Of a DNA stretch of 27,348 nucleotides, positions 15,960 through 22,800 are shown in pieces. Below the pieces are notes generated by a model. The model did not search any database. It saw only the letters and a list, made by a program, of their open reading frames with translations, and was not told the origin of the DNA. The position numbers and the translations under genes were made by a program. Source of the stretch: Rubrobacter sp. (lineage in GTDB: Bacteria > Actinomycetota > Rubrobacteria > Rubrobacterales > Rubrobacteraceae); assembly GCA_013695335.1 (NCBI GenBank), contig JACDAR010000114.1:1-27348 (forward strand), in the 5' to 3' direction. The first letter of the stretch is position 1, and each line of letters starts with the position of its first letter.

Positions 15960-16090
15960 GTGCAAGCCATCCTTTCATGAATGCGATCCTGACAAAAACC
16001 ATGCTAACAACGTGCGCTGGCCCAGTCGAATGGTGGCGGAATAGCATAGTGAGGTATCATTAAGGTCTGGGGAGAGAAAGTGAGGTACGT

Positions 16091-16426
16091 ATGAGTGAGG
16101 ATCGCAGGGACACAGCAGACCACGCTGCCGAAGAGTTGGCCGAGGCCGCCCGCGACTCTTACAGGGCGTCCGTGGATCGCGCGTTCGAGGCGCGAGAGAG
16201 CCATACGCGGCTAACCAGGCACTTCTTCGAGGACGGCATTGGGCTGATGGAGGACCACGCCGAGGCCAGCCGCCGCACCATCCACAGGCTGACCGAGCAG
16301 GCGCGCGAACGGCGCGAGGCGTTCAGGGCGATTTCCCAGGCTTCTGTGGACTCATACTCGGGCTTTCTGGATTCACTCTCCTCGTATTCAGAGGAAGTTT
16401 CTGAGGATCACGAAAAGCCTGTCTGA
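16091..16426 (+). CDS. Small helical hypothetical protein (phasin-like in appearance)
   Basis: An 111-residue charged protein with no Cys, no signal peptide and no membrane segment; GAGG (16082-16085) is 5 bases before the ATG. It is almost wholly alpha-helical by composition (EELAEAARDSYRASVDRAFEARESHTRL and similar repeats of hydrophobic positions every 3-4 residues), so a coiled coil or a helical bundle is likely. The layout resembles phasin-like or antitoxin-like helical proteins, but no family signature is visible. It is divergent from the tartrate/malate dehydrogenase and precedes the GH63 hydrolase by 105 bases, with a small hairpin (16468-16491) between. Confidence 0.7.
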   Translation: MSEDRRDTADHAAEELAEAARDSYRASVDRAFEARESHTRLTRHFFEDGIGLMEDHAEASRRTIHRLTEQARERREAFRAISQASVDSYSGFLDSLSSYSEEVSEDHEKPV

Positions 16427-16467
16427 ATTCACAAACCCCGCGCTCGAAGCGCTGGATATTTCTGTTA

Positions 16468-16491
16468 GGACTGGTACCGTTGGTGCAGTCC
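16468..16491 (+). repeat. Short hairpin upstream of the GH63 hydrolase
   Basis: GGACTG and CAGTCC form a perfect 6-bp stem, and ACC/GGT can add an inner helix. No T-run follows, so it is not an obvious terminator. It is 41 bases before the ATG at 16532 and may belong to the leader. Confidence 0.3.
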
Positions 16492-16531
16492 GAGTAGTCG
16501 TTGTTGGATCAGAGGTGAAGCAAACCAGCAG

Positions 16532-17938
16532 ATGAATGAGGCATCGAGCGAGGGGGGAGCCCACGATACTACCGTCGGTCCACAATCGGCCGGGCCTGGC
16601 GCCACAGCCAACTCGCTCGCGGCTGGGGTGTTGCGTCGAAACGGCCTGAAGTCGTGGACCCGCCCAGCCCCGACCCTCTACCCGCACCAGTGGAGCTGGG
16701 ACAGCGCGTTCATAGCGCTCGGACTGGCGCACATGGACAACGGCAGGGCGACCAGGGAACTGGAGAGCCTTTTCGCCAGCCAGTGGTCCACGGGCAAGGT
16801 GCCACACATAGTCTTCAACCCCGACGCACCGCCCCGAAGCTACTTCCCTGACGCAGAACGCTGGAATTCGTCAGCGCTCTCACCCGACGCGCCATCTTCG
16901 CGGCACACCAGCGGCCTGTGCCAACCACCGGTCCACGCCATCGCCGTGCGCCGTATCTGGGAGACCTCGCGTGGGCAGGACGAACGCAGGGTCTCCCGCG
17001 CCAGGGAGTTCCTGCGGGATAACTTCCCCAGGCTTCTGAATTGGCACCGCTATCTGGCAACGGCGCGCGACCCTGAAGAGTCGGGGCTCGTCACCATCTA
17101 CCATCCTTGGGAGAGCGGCACCGACAACTCCCCGCGCTGGGACGCGCCGCTGGAGGCTGTACCAGTCGGCGAGGTACCTTCATACACCCGCTACGACCTT
17201 CAGCACGTCGCCGACGCCTCGCACAGGCCCACGGACGCAGAGTACGATCGCTTCCTGTGGCTGCTCGAACTCCTCAAGCGAACCAGGTACGAGGAGGCGG
17301 AGGTCTACGCTTCGCATCCCTTCCTGGTCAAAGATGTGCTGTTCAGCGCCATCCTGGTTGCTGCCAACGAGTCGCTGCTCGATATAGCGGAAGTCGTTGA
17401 CGCGCCCGACGCGGACAGGGAGCAGATACAGACCTGGATACACAGGGGACGCGGCGGGCTCGAAGGCTGCTGGGACCCCGAACTCAAGTTGTGCCTGGAC
17501 CGCGACGTGCGCACTGGAGAGGCTTCGCGGGTCCGCACCATAGCTGGTTTTGCGCCCTTGATCTCCGGTGGCCTCAATCCGGCGAGGAAGTTGGATCTCC
17601 TGCAAATGCTGGACTCACCGGCGTTCGCCGGGCATTCCGGGCTCAGGTGGGCGCTGCCGCCAAGCACGAGCCCAGACGACTCCGGATTCCATCCCCGAAG
17701 CTACTGGCGCGGGCCGACGTGGCCCGTGGCAAACTGGCTGCTTTGGTGGTCGCTGCTGCGCTCGGGTGAAACCGTGAGGGCCGAACAGCTTCGGCTGGAC
17801 ACCCTCGACCAGCTCGCCGATGGCGGGTTTGCAGAGTACTTCGAACCATTCACTTCGGAGCCGCTCGGGTCAGGAGAGCAGTCGTGGACCGCAGCCGTTG
17901 CCCTGGATCTGCTCGCCGCAAATACGCACGACCCATAA
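16532..17938 (+). CDS. Mannosylglycerate/glucosylglycerate hydrolase (GH63)
   Basis: Predicted to hydrolyse the compatible solutes mannosylglycerate or glucosylglycerate to sugar and glycerate; cytosolic; 468 residues. The (alpha/alpha)6 barrel pattern is clear: YPHQWSWDSAFIALGLAHMD (50-69), HPWESGTDNSPRWD with the likely catalytic acid Asp198, SYWRGPTWPVANWLLWW, and GFAEYFEPFTSEPLG with the likely base Glu435 near the C-terminus. WSWDSAF and TDNSPRWD are typical of the hydrolases described from Thermus and Rubrobacter. The first about 27 residues are low-complexity and may be an overcalled start; AGAGGTG at 16511 is rather far (14 bases) from the ATG. No synthesis genes (mpgS/mpgP) are nearby, so it may recycle solute after stress. 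Confidence 0.88.
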   Translation: MNEASSEGGAHDTTVGPQSAGPGATANSLAAGVLRRNGLKSWTRPAPTLYPHQWSWDSAFIALGLAHMDNGRATRELESLFASQWSTGKVPHIVFNPDAPPRSYFPDAERWNSSALSPDAPSSRHTSGLCQPPVHAIAVRRIWETSRGQDERRVSRAREFLRDNFPRLLNWHRYLATARDPEESGLVTIYHPWESGTDNSPRWDAPLEAVPVGEVPSYTRYDLQHVADASHRPTDAEYDRFLWLLELLKRTRYEEAEVYASHPFLVKDVLFSAILVAANESLLDIAEVVDAPDADREQIQTWIHRGRGGLEGCWDPELKLCLDRDVRTGEASRVRTIAGFAPLISGGLNPARKLDLLQMLDSPAFAGHSGLRWALPPSTSPDDSGFHPRSYWRGPTWPVANWLLWWSLLRSGETVRAEQLRLDTLDQLADGGFAEYFEPFTSEPLGSGEQSWTAAVALDLLAANTHDP

Positions 17939-17999
17939 GCCACGATTAGTCTCGCGGACAGCGGTTATCGGAATGATTGACCGTTATGTCACTCACGGC

Positions 18000-18173
18000 G
18001 ACGTAGGCCGCCCCAACCATAAAGATCTCCTGAACAACCTGGGACTCGGTATCATAAGCCCGCGTACCGTGAACAGCCATTTCTGCTCCATCCACAACGA
18101 CCCTGGCATCCATTTCCACCGCGAGTGCCCATCTGAGGCACGCGCTGCGCCGCTGAATAGGCAGGGGTACCTA
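18000..18173 (+). pseudogene. Relic of a LuxR-family regulator (C-terminal HTH only)
   Basis: The translation in the frame of 18000 contains LNNLGLGIISPRTVNSH, then SIHNDPGI and SEARAAPLNRQGYL. These match in order the C-terminal LuxR/FixJ helix-turn-helix (GLSPRTVNSHLSSIYRKLGV...EATRFALEHGL). The N-terminal receiver or other domains are missing: upstream is intergenic DNA next to the GH63 gene. Several HTH residues are changed (HNDPGI for YRKLGV), and no start or ribosome site precedes it, so it is a decayed fragment. Confidence 0.6.
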
Positions 18174-18182
18174 GTCCTGCCT
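18159..18182 (+). repeat. Stem-loop with a GGTACCTA loop
   Basis: AGGCAGG (18159-18165) pairs perfectly with CCTGCCT (18176-18182) around the 10-base loop GGTACCTAGT. The loop repeats the GGTACCTA motif of the larger hairpin just downstream. Confidence 0.5.
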
Positions 18183-18197
18183 GTCCCGAGTAGGTAA

Positions 18198-18260
18198 GGG
18201 TACCTATTTCTCGGATCCATCCCAGAATCCGAGAAATAGGTACCCCCAAATAGGCACCCC
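18198..18260 (+). repeat. Perfect 19-bp inverted repeat plus an extra half-site (operator-like cluster)
   Basis: Arms 18198-18216 and 18227-18245 are perfect complements around a 10-base spacer; each ends in the motif GGGTACCTATTTC / GAAATAGGTACCC. A further direct copy of the half-site, AAATAGGCACCCC, follows at 18248-18260, and a related GGGGTACCTAG is at 18165-18175. No T-run follows, so it is not a simple terminator. It lies between a LuxR relic and a small gene with a strong ribosome site, suggesting operator sites or a structured leader. Confidence 0.6.
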
Positions 18261-18339
18261 TGACGATGGCGCGCCCCTTTGTCCATTCTAGAGTTCATGC
18301 AGGCAAAGAAAGCGGACTCTGAGAAAGGAGGTGAGCGAG

Positions 18340-18546
18340 ATGATGGAGTCATGTTACTGCGGTAGGAGCGGAGAGCTGGAGGATCGCAAGGTGGTTGTAG
18401 ATGCGGCGCGGAAGGAGGCGCTTGCGTGCCGCATGTGCGGACACACGGACGACCTGGAATGGCTTCAGCCCGGGCTTCGGGCGGAGATCTTCGCGGCGGC
18501 GAGGAACAGGGGGCAGCAGACGACGCAGGTGCAGGTGGCCGCGTAG
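18340..18546 (+). CDS. Small protein with CxC and CxxC pairs (zinc-ribbon-like)
   Basis: A 68-residue protein, function unknown. The SD is nearly perfect (AAAGGAGGTGA, 18325-18334); ATG at 18340 is best spaced, with another ATG directly after it and a GTG at 18331 inside the SD. Cysteines occur as C5-x-C7 and C30-x2-C33, followed by His35 (CRMCGHTDDLEW), a layout compatible with a small zinc ribbon. The C-terminal third is helical and ends in a Gln/Val-rich tail (QQTTQVQVAA). It is the first gene after the hairpin cluster and may be its regulated target; the secreted mini-protein follows 85 bases later. Confidence 0.7.
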   Translation: MMESCYCGRSGELEDRKVVVDAARKEALACRMCGHTDDLEWLQPGLRAEIFAAARNRGQQTTQVQVAA

Positions 18547-18631
18547 GTGTGACCGCATACAGGTGAAGGATACGAACGAGACAGTCATAAAAGAAGTGAA
18601 GACGAGCAGATCAAGCGAAAGGAGAAAGATG

Positions 18632-18883
18632 ATGACGAAGACAGTGACAGTCGAAGCGAAGGGAATCCGCAGCCTGCTGCAGTGTGCGATCCTGCTTCTC
18701 GCGGTGGCGGCTATGGTGGCGGCGATGGCTGTGTCCACTGCGGCGCCAGCATTCGCCCATACCGGGACAGGCGCCGCTTTTTACTGTACCAGGGGAACTG
18801 AGGCGGTTTTCGTAGGGTCCGCCGAGAAACAAGACCTGGTGAAGCAGGGCTTCACCTGCACGAAGGTGAACAAGAGGAGATAG
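18632..18883 (+). CDS. Secreted mini-protein with a two-cysteine mature part
   Basis: An 83-residue precursor, function unknown. ATG at 18632 is 7 bases after GAAAGGAG (18617-18624); an ATG directly before it (18629) is also possible. Residues about 12-42 form a signal peptide with a hydrophobic core (CAILLLAVAAMVAAMAV) ending in the cleavage-like APAFAH. The predicted mature peptide is only about 41 residues (HTGTGAAFYCT...GFTCTKVNKRR), basic at its C-terminus, with two cysteines 28 residues apart that could form one disulfide. It resembles small secreted actinobacterial peptides of unknown role. It is followed within 30 bases by a long palindrome that probably ends the transcript. Confidence 0.7.
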   Translation: MTKTVTVEAKGIRSLLQCAILLLAVAAMVAAMAVSTAAPAFAHTGTGAAFYCTRGTEAVFVGSAEKQDLVKQGFTCTKVNKRR

Positions 18884-18910
18884 CAAGCCGGGCAACCGCG
18901 CCGCAGGAAG

Positions 18911-18940
18911 GGCCGGGGTCTCTAGAGACCCCGGCCTCTC
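18911..18940. terminator. 26-bp perfect palindrome, terminator-like
   Basis: The palindrome at 18911-18936 (13-bp arms, core TCTCTAGAGA) would give a very stable hairpin; only a short TCTC follows, so termination would be imperfect or bidirectional. It separates the mini-protein gene from the cupin gene. Confidence 0.6.
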
Positions 18941-18952
18941 GAAGAAACCAGC

Positions 18953-18976
18953 GGGGCGAGAACAGGTTCTCGTCCC
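18953..18976 (+). repeat. Second hairpin just ahead of the cupin gene
   Basis: GGGGCGAGAAC (18953-18963) pairs with GTTCTCGTCCC (18966-18976) with one G-U pair and a nominal 2-base loop (in practice the inner pairs open). It ends a few bases before the ribosome site of the gene at 18997, so it may be an RNA leader element or a processing signal. Confidence 0.5.
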
Positions 18977-18996
18977 GGAAGGGAAGGATCTCGGAC

Positions 18997-19587
18997 ATGA
19001 AAGATCAGACGTCAACCGCAAACCCGCCTCCGCTAGCCGATTTCATAGATAGCGTCGAAGCGATGAGGGAGAATCCGAATGGGGAATCCCTGTCGCATGG
19101 CGTGGCCCGCGCCCTCAAATCGCTATTGGCTGAGCCTGACTGGCTATCCCAGGATTACCGGCAGGGGTGGCCGGATCGCTATCGCCAGCACATCCTGCAC
19201 GTCGCCCCCGATGGTGGTTTCAGCGTTGTCGCCCTCGTCTGGCAGCCGGGACAGACGACACCCATCCACGATCACCTGACCTGGTGCGTGGTCGGCGTGT
19301 ACGAGGGTGAAGAGGAAGAGACTCTTTATCACCTGTACAAAGACGCCAAAGGGAGGTTCTTCGTGAGAGCCGGGATCGAGACCGCCAATCCAGGAGATGT
19401 CACGGTGCTCGTACCACCCGAGGAGGATGTCCACCAGGTAACCAACGTCGGTGACGAGACCGCCATCTCCATCCACGTCTACGGCGCGGATATAGGCAAG
19501 CTCGGGAGCAGTATCAATTGCATCTTCGAATCATTCCGCATCCTGCCTGAACCCGGAGACGCTCAAAGGGTCCCCTGGAGAAGATAA
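18997..19587 (+). CDS. Cysteine-dioxygenase-like cupin
   Basis: A 196-residue single-domain cupin related to thiol dioxygenases (cysteine or 3-mercaptopropionate dioxygenase), which oxidise a thiol to the sulfinic acid using non-haem Fe(II) and O2. The three-His iron site is visible: His91 and His93 in TTPIHDHLTW and His146 in EDVHQVTN. ISIHVYGADIG supplies the conserved C-terminal strand with a Tyr. AAGGGAAGG lies about 10 bases before the ATG. Thiol dioxygenase is the best family reading; the natural thiol is not predictable. The next gene follows after 54 bases and is probably co-transcribed. Confidence 0.82.
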   Translation: MKDQTSTANPPPLADFIDSVEAMRENPNGESLSHGVARALKSLLAEPDWLSQDYRQGWPDRYRQHILHVAPDGGFSVVALVWQPGQTTPIHDHLTWCVVGVYEGEEEETLYHLYKDAKGRFFVRAGIETANPGDVTVLVPPEEDVHQVTNVGDETAISIHVYGADIGKLGSSINCIFESFRILPEPGDAQRVPWRR

Positions 19588-19641
19588 TCCATATCAAGGC
19601 AATTCTGAACTAACGATGAGGCGGTGCGAAAGGAGCAAAAG

Positions 19642-20091
19642 GTGGATACACGCGAAAAGAGATCAGACGCAAAAGCGGCTTCAATAACGAACCGGGCTAC
19701 GGCGTCGGCGCCGACGGCTGCCGAATACGTCACGCTGGTCGAGATACTGGAGCTGACAGCGCCTTACGAAGAGTTCGAAGCGGCTGCAAGCGCCGCCGTC
19801 CGGCGCCTCGAAGTTGAAGGAATACGGGAGCTCGTGAGCATCCGGTTCTGCGGAGGACCAGAGTCCACGGAGATTGGCGCTATCCTGACTTTCTCGGATC
19901 GGGAGCGCATGATCCGGCACATGAACATGGTGTCTAGTTGGGGAGAATTCAAGCGGTTCTTCGGGATTGTCAAGCCGCTGGACGTTCGGGTGTACGGGCG
20001 GTTGAGCGGGGATGCTGAGACCTGGATCGGGCAGTTCGGCGACATCGTGAGCCGGAAGTTCGAGGATCACACAGGAGGCTTCGTTCGCTGA
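19642..20091 (+). CDS. Hypothetical protein, possible dimeric alpha/beta-barrel (ABM-like) fold
   Basis: A 149-residue cytosolic protein, not recognised. GTG at 19642 is chosen because AAAGGAG (19629-19635) is 6 bases ahead; a GTG at 19624 would overlap that site. After a polar N-terminus (to about residue 30) it shows YVTLVEILELTAPYEEFEAAASAAVRRLE, ELVSIRFCGGPESTEIGAILTF and a helix DRERMIRHMNMVSS. This strand-helix-strand-strand-helix order resembles antibiotic-biosynthesis-monooxygenase-type domains, then a LDVRVYGRLS strand. The assignment is tentative. It lies downstream of the thiol-dioxygenase-like gene in the same direction. Confidence 0.65.
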   Translation: MDTREKRSDAKAASITNRATASAPTAAEYVTLVEILELTAPYEEFEAAASAAVRRLEVEGIRELVSIRFCGGPESTEIGAILTFSDRERMIRHMNMVSSWGEFKRFFGIVKPLDVRVYGRLSGDAETWIGQFGDIVSRKFEDHTGGFVR

Positions 20092-20142
20092 CCGGCCGGA
20101 CGAACCCTCTGAAACGAAGTTCCGACAGGGGCCAATAATTGC

Positions 20143-20171
20143 TTGACCAGGGATATCGTTGTCTATATGCT
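20143..20171 (+). promoter_or_regulatory. Promoter of the Asp-box protein gene
   Basis: TTGACC (20143-20148, five of six) and TATGCT (20166-20171, four of six) are spaced by 17 bp, 36 bases before the ATG at 20208. One of the best sigma-A-like pairs in the window. Confidence 0.55.
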
Positions 20172-20207
20172 CCCCGCACTCTGAAGGGCGTGCCAGGAAG
20201 GGGAAGA

Positions 20208-22037
20208 ATGCGTTATAGATCAGCATTGTCGGCCTTTGCGGTGTCCGCGCTGCTCGCTGCACTTGTAGCCTTACCGGTGTTTGCGGCGGTGGGAGACACG
20301 GAGGTAACTGTCGGCAGCGACGACTCGTACTTTTCGCACAACAAGCAGAACGAGCCGGGGTTGGCGGTTGATCCAGCCAATCCGAATATTCTCGCGGCAG
20401 GCGCCAACGACAACATAGACATGGAGGAATGCAACGCCGGTGATCCGGAGACCTGTCCGTTTACCCCGGGTGTCGGGAGTTCCGGCGTGCAGTTCTCGCT
20501 GGACGGCGGCACGTCTTGGACCCAACCGACATATACCGGTTACTCGGCGCGCAACGAGACTTGCCGTCCGGCTCCCGGCACCAGCGACGAATGCGTTCCG
20601 ACGGTCGGCCCGATCGGGACGCTGCCGAAGTACTACGAGAACGACCTCGTCTCCAACGGCGACCCCGAGCTCGTCTTCGGCCCGCAGCCCGACGCCCGGG
20701 GGAACTTCTCGTGGGACAACGGGTCGCGGCTTTACTACTCGAACATATCGCTACCGTTCCCTGGTAAGAGGCCATTCAGCGGCGCAGCGGCCATCGCCGT
20801 CTCGCGCACCGATGACATAGCTGGCGCTGTTGCTGGAGACAACGACGCCTGGATGGACCCGGTCATAGTTACCAAACAGAACTCCGCCTTGTTCTCGGAC
20901 AAGGAGCAGATCTGGGCGGACAATGCTGAGTCGAGCCCGCACTTTGGCAACGCCTACGTCTGCAACGTCGGCTTCCGCGGCACGGCCGGCTCCGAGCCAG
21001 TCTTCTTCGCCCGCTCCACGGACGGCGGCGACACCTGGAGAACTAGCCAGCTCACTGCGGCCGTCAACAACAGCCAGACCGGTGGTCGTCAGGGCTGCGC
21101 CATCCGCACGGACAGTGAAGGCACCATCTACGTGGTCTACTCGGGCTATAGCAAGAAGCTAGATAGCGGCGTCTTCTACCAGCAGCGCTCCTTCAACGGC
21201 GGCCGCAACTTCGAGAGGCCGCGCATCATAACCACCACCGCAGGGATCGGGCAGCTTGATCCGGCGCAGGGACGCTACACCATTGATGGTGTTGCAGGAT
21301 CCCGCACCGACGTATTCCCGTCCATAGACATCGCCAACGGAGCGCCTTCAGGCGCCGACGCCTCCGATGAAATTCTGGTTGCGTGGTCGGATGACAGGGC
21401 CGGAACAAACAACGAGAAGGCGTACGTGATCCACTCGACCAACAAGGGACAGACGTACTCTGCTTCGCAGGCTGCCTCAGAGGACACGGATCGGGCGAAC
21501 CAGCCAGCCATAGCCATCTCACCGGACGGCACGGACGCTTACCTGGCTTACAATGGTTACCTCGCTCCCTGGCAGGACACGACGGCGGCTCCGCGCCCGA
21601 TGCTCGGGGTAGTTCGTCACGCGAACGTCAACTCCGCCACCGGAGCGGTTAACGCGTTTGCTACGATCCATCGTGGCGCGCAGGGTGACGCGCGCGGTTC
21701 GAGCGCCAACGGACTGACCTCGGAATTCCTCGGCGACTACAACTACGCGGTCGCAACCCGCGACTACGGGGCCGCCGTGTGGAACGATGTGCGTAACGCC
21801 GCGGACTGTCCGGCCATGGACAGCTACCGTCAGGCTTTCGTCGAGGATGTGAACAGCGGCGCCACTGGGCCGATCGTGGGTGATGAGAAGGAAGACCTCG
21901 AAGAATCGGGCGAGTTGCCCAACGCCCCGTCCGACGATATTCGCCCGGCGCCTAACAACCAGTGCCCACAGGGCACTACGCAGTCGTTCGGTAACACGGA
22001 TATCTACGGGGGCGCGTACGCGGACACGACACCGTAG
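20208..22037 (+). CDS. Secreted Asp-box (BNR) beta-propeller protein, sialidase-like
   Basis: A 609-residue exported protein. ATG at 20208 has GGAAGGGG just ahead; the frame stays open to 20139, but the upstream part covers the promoter. Signal peptide at residues 1-27 (FAVSALLAALVALPVFA). At least four Asp-box-like repeats are visible: SLDGGTSW, STDGGDTW, SFNGGRNF and STNKGQTY, which mark blades of a six-bladed sialidase-type propeller. The sialidase arginine triad and FRIP motif are not evident, so enzymatic sialidase activity is doubtful; binding or another hydrolase role is equally possible. The C-terminus is acidic, with a Cys pair. Own promoter and terminator imply a single-gene transcript. 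Confidence 0.82.
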   Translation: MRYRSALSAFAVSALLAALVALPVFAAVGDTEVTVGSDDSYFSHNKQNEPGLAVDPANPNILAAGANDNIDMEECNAGDPETCPFTPGVGSSGVQFSLDGGTSWTQPTYTGYSARNETCRPAPGTSDECVPTVGPIGTLPKYYENDLVSNGDPELVFGPQPDARGNFSWDNGSRLYYSNISLPFPGKRPFSGAAAIAVSRTDDIAGAVAGDNDAWMDPVIVTKQNSALFSDKEQIWADNAESSPHFGNAYVCNVGFRGTAGSEPVFFARSTDGGDTWRTSQLTAAVNNSQTGGRQGCAIRTDSEGTIYVVYSGYSKKLDSGVFYQQRSFNGGRNFERPRIITTTAGIGQLDPAQGRYTIDGVAGSRTDVFPSIDIANGAPSGADASDEILVAWSDDRAGTNNEKAYVIHSTNKGQTYSASQAASEDTDRANQPAIAISPDGTDAYLAYNGYLAPWQDTTAAPRPMLGVVRHANVNSATGAVNAFATIHRGAQGDARGSSANGLTSEFLGDYNYAVATRDYGAAVWNDVRNAADCPAMDSYRQAFVEDVNSGATGPIVGDEKEDLEESGELPNAPSDDIRPAPNNQCPQGTTQSFGNTDIYGGAYADTTP

Positions 22038-22061
22038 CGAAGACCGGAGCTAATTCCGAGG

Positions 22062-22088
22062 GAGGGGCTCTTCGGAGCCCCTCTTTTC
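22062..22088 (+). terminator. Rho-independent terminator after the Asp-box gene
   Basis: GAGGGGCTC, tetraloop TTCG, GAGCCCCTC, then TTTT: a perfect 9-bp stem with a stable UUCG loop, 24 bases after the stop codon. Confidence 0.92.
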
Positions 22089-22119
22089 GTTTGTGCGGTG
22101 GATATTTCCCAGGAACCGT

Positions 22120-22125
22120 TATAGT
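22120..22125 (+). promoter_or_regulatory. Candidate -10 of the ferritin gene
   Basis: TATAGT lies 38 bases before the ATG at 22164. No good -35 is seen 16-18 bp upstream, so it may need an activator. No clear Fur-type box is visible near it. Confidence 0.3.
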
Positions 22126-22163
22126 AGCGGGTGGAAATGGAGCGAGACGCGAAGGAGTGGATG

Positions 22164-22673
22164 ATGCTAGGCGGGAAGATCCAGGACGCTATGAACGAGC
22201 AGATCAAGAACGAGTTCTTCTCTGCCTACCAGTACCTCTCGATGGCGGCGTATTGCGAGTCGGCGAACTTGCCTGGTTCCGCGCAGTGGATGCGCGCGCA
22301 GGCCCAGGAAGAGAACGAGCACGCGATGAAGTTCTACGACTTCATCCTGGAGCGTGACGGCAACGTCGAGTTGAAGGCAATCGAAGGACCGAGGGTCGAG
22401 TTCGGGTCGCCCCTCGAAGTGTTCGAGGGCGCGCTCGAGCACGAACGCAAGGTGACAGCCATGATCAACGACCTCTACGCGCTTGCGATGGAGGAGCGAG
22501 ACTACGCGAGCCAGACTTTCCTGCAATGGTTCGTGACCGAACAGGTCGAGGAAGAGAAGAACGCGGGCGACGTGGTCGAGACGCTGAAGATGGTAGGCGG
22601 CAGCAACGAGGCGCTGTTCCTCCTCGATAGGGAACTGGGCCAACGCCAGGGCGACGAACCGTCCGCTGATTGA
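22164..22673 (+). CDS. ftnA: Bacterial non-haem ferritin
   Basis: Iron-storage cage protein that oxidises Fe(II) at a dinuclear site and stores it as mineral; 169 residues. With the ATG at 22164 (7 bases after GAAGGAG, 22151-22156) every ferroxidase residue falls on the standard E. coli FtnA number: Glu17, Glu50, His53, Glu94, Gln127 and Glu130. This supports that start over the ATG directly before it (22161). Four-helix-bundle segments are evident (NEQIKNEFFSAYQYLSMAAY; WMRAQAQEENEHAMKFYDFI; a helix at about 86-113; and TFLQWFVTEQVEEEKNAGDV). Together with efeUOB it gives the window both iron import and storage. Transcribed alone after the upstream terminator. Confidence 0.95.
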   Translation: MLGGKIQDAMNEQIKNEFFSAYQYLSMAAYCESANLPGSAQWMRAQAQEENEHAMKFYDFILERDGNVELKAIEGPRVEFGSPLEVFEGALEHERKVTAMINDLYALAMEERDYASQTFLQWFVTEQVEEEKNAGDVVETLKMVGGSNEALFLLDRELGQRQGDEPSAD

Positions 22674-22800
22674 CGGGTCGCCAGTTCACTAACCGCTGAA
22701 CCCTCGTTCGTCCGGTACGACCCTGGGACGTTACGTGAACTTCGTATCGGAAGGCGCCTTCGGTTATGTTCGACTTGGCATGGATTCGGCGCTGTACCTG

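Noticed and set aside
15042..15980. 312-codon plus-strand frame opposite the tartrate/malate dehydrogenase
   Set aside because: The opposite strand carries all active-site motifs of a full-length dehydrogenase; this frame has no recognisable domain.
18198..18245. Reading the 19-bp inverted repeat as a transcription terminator
   Set aside because: No T-run follows on either strand, and extra copies of its half-site point to an operator or structured leader instead.
18159..18260. CRISPR array
   Set aside because: The repeated units are short half-sites in mixed orientation at irregular spacing, with no spacer-repeat periodicity and no cas genes.
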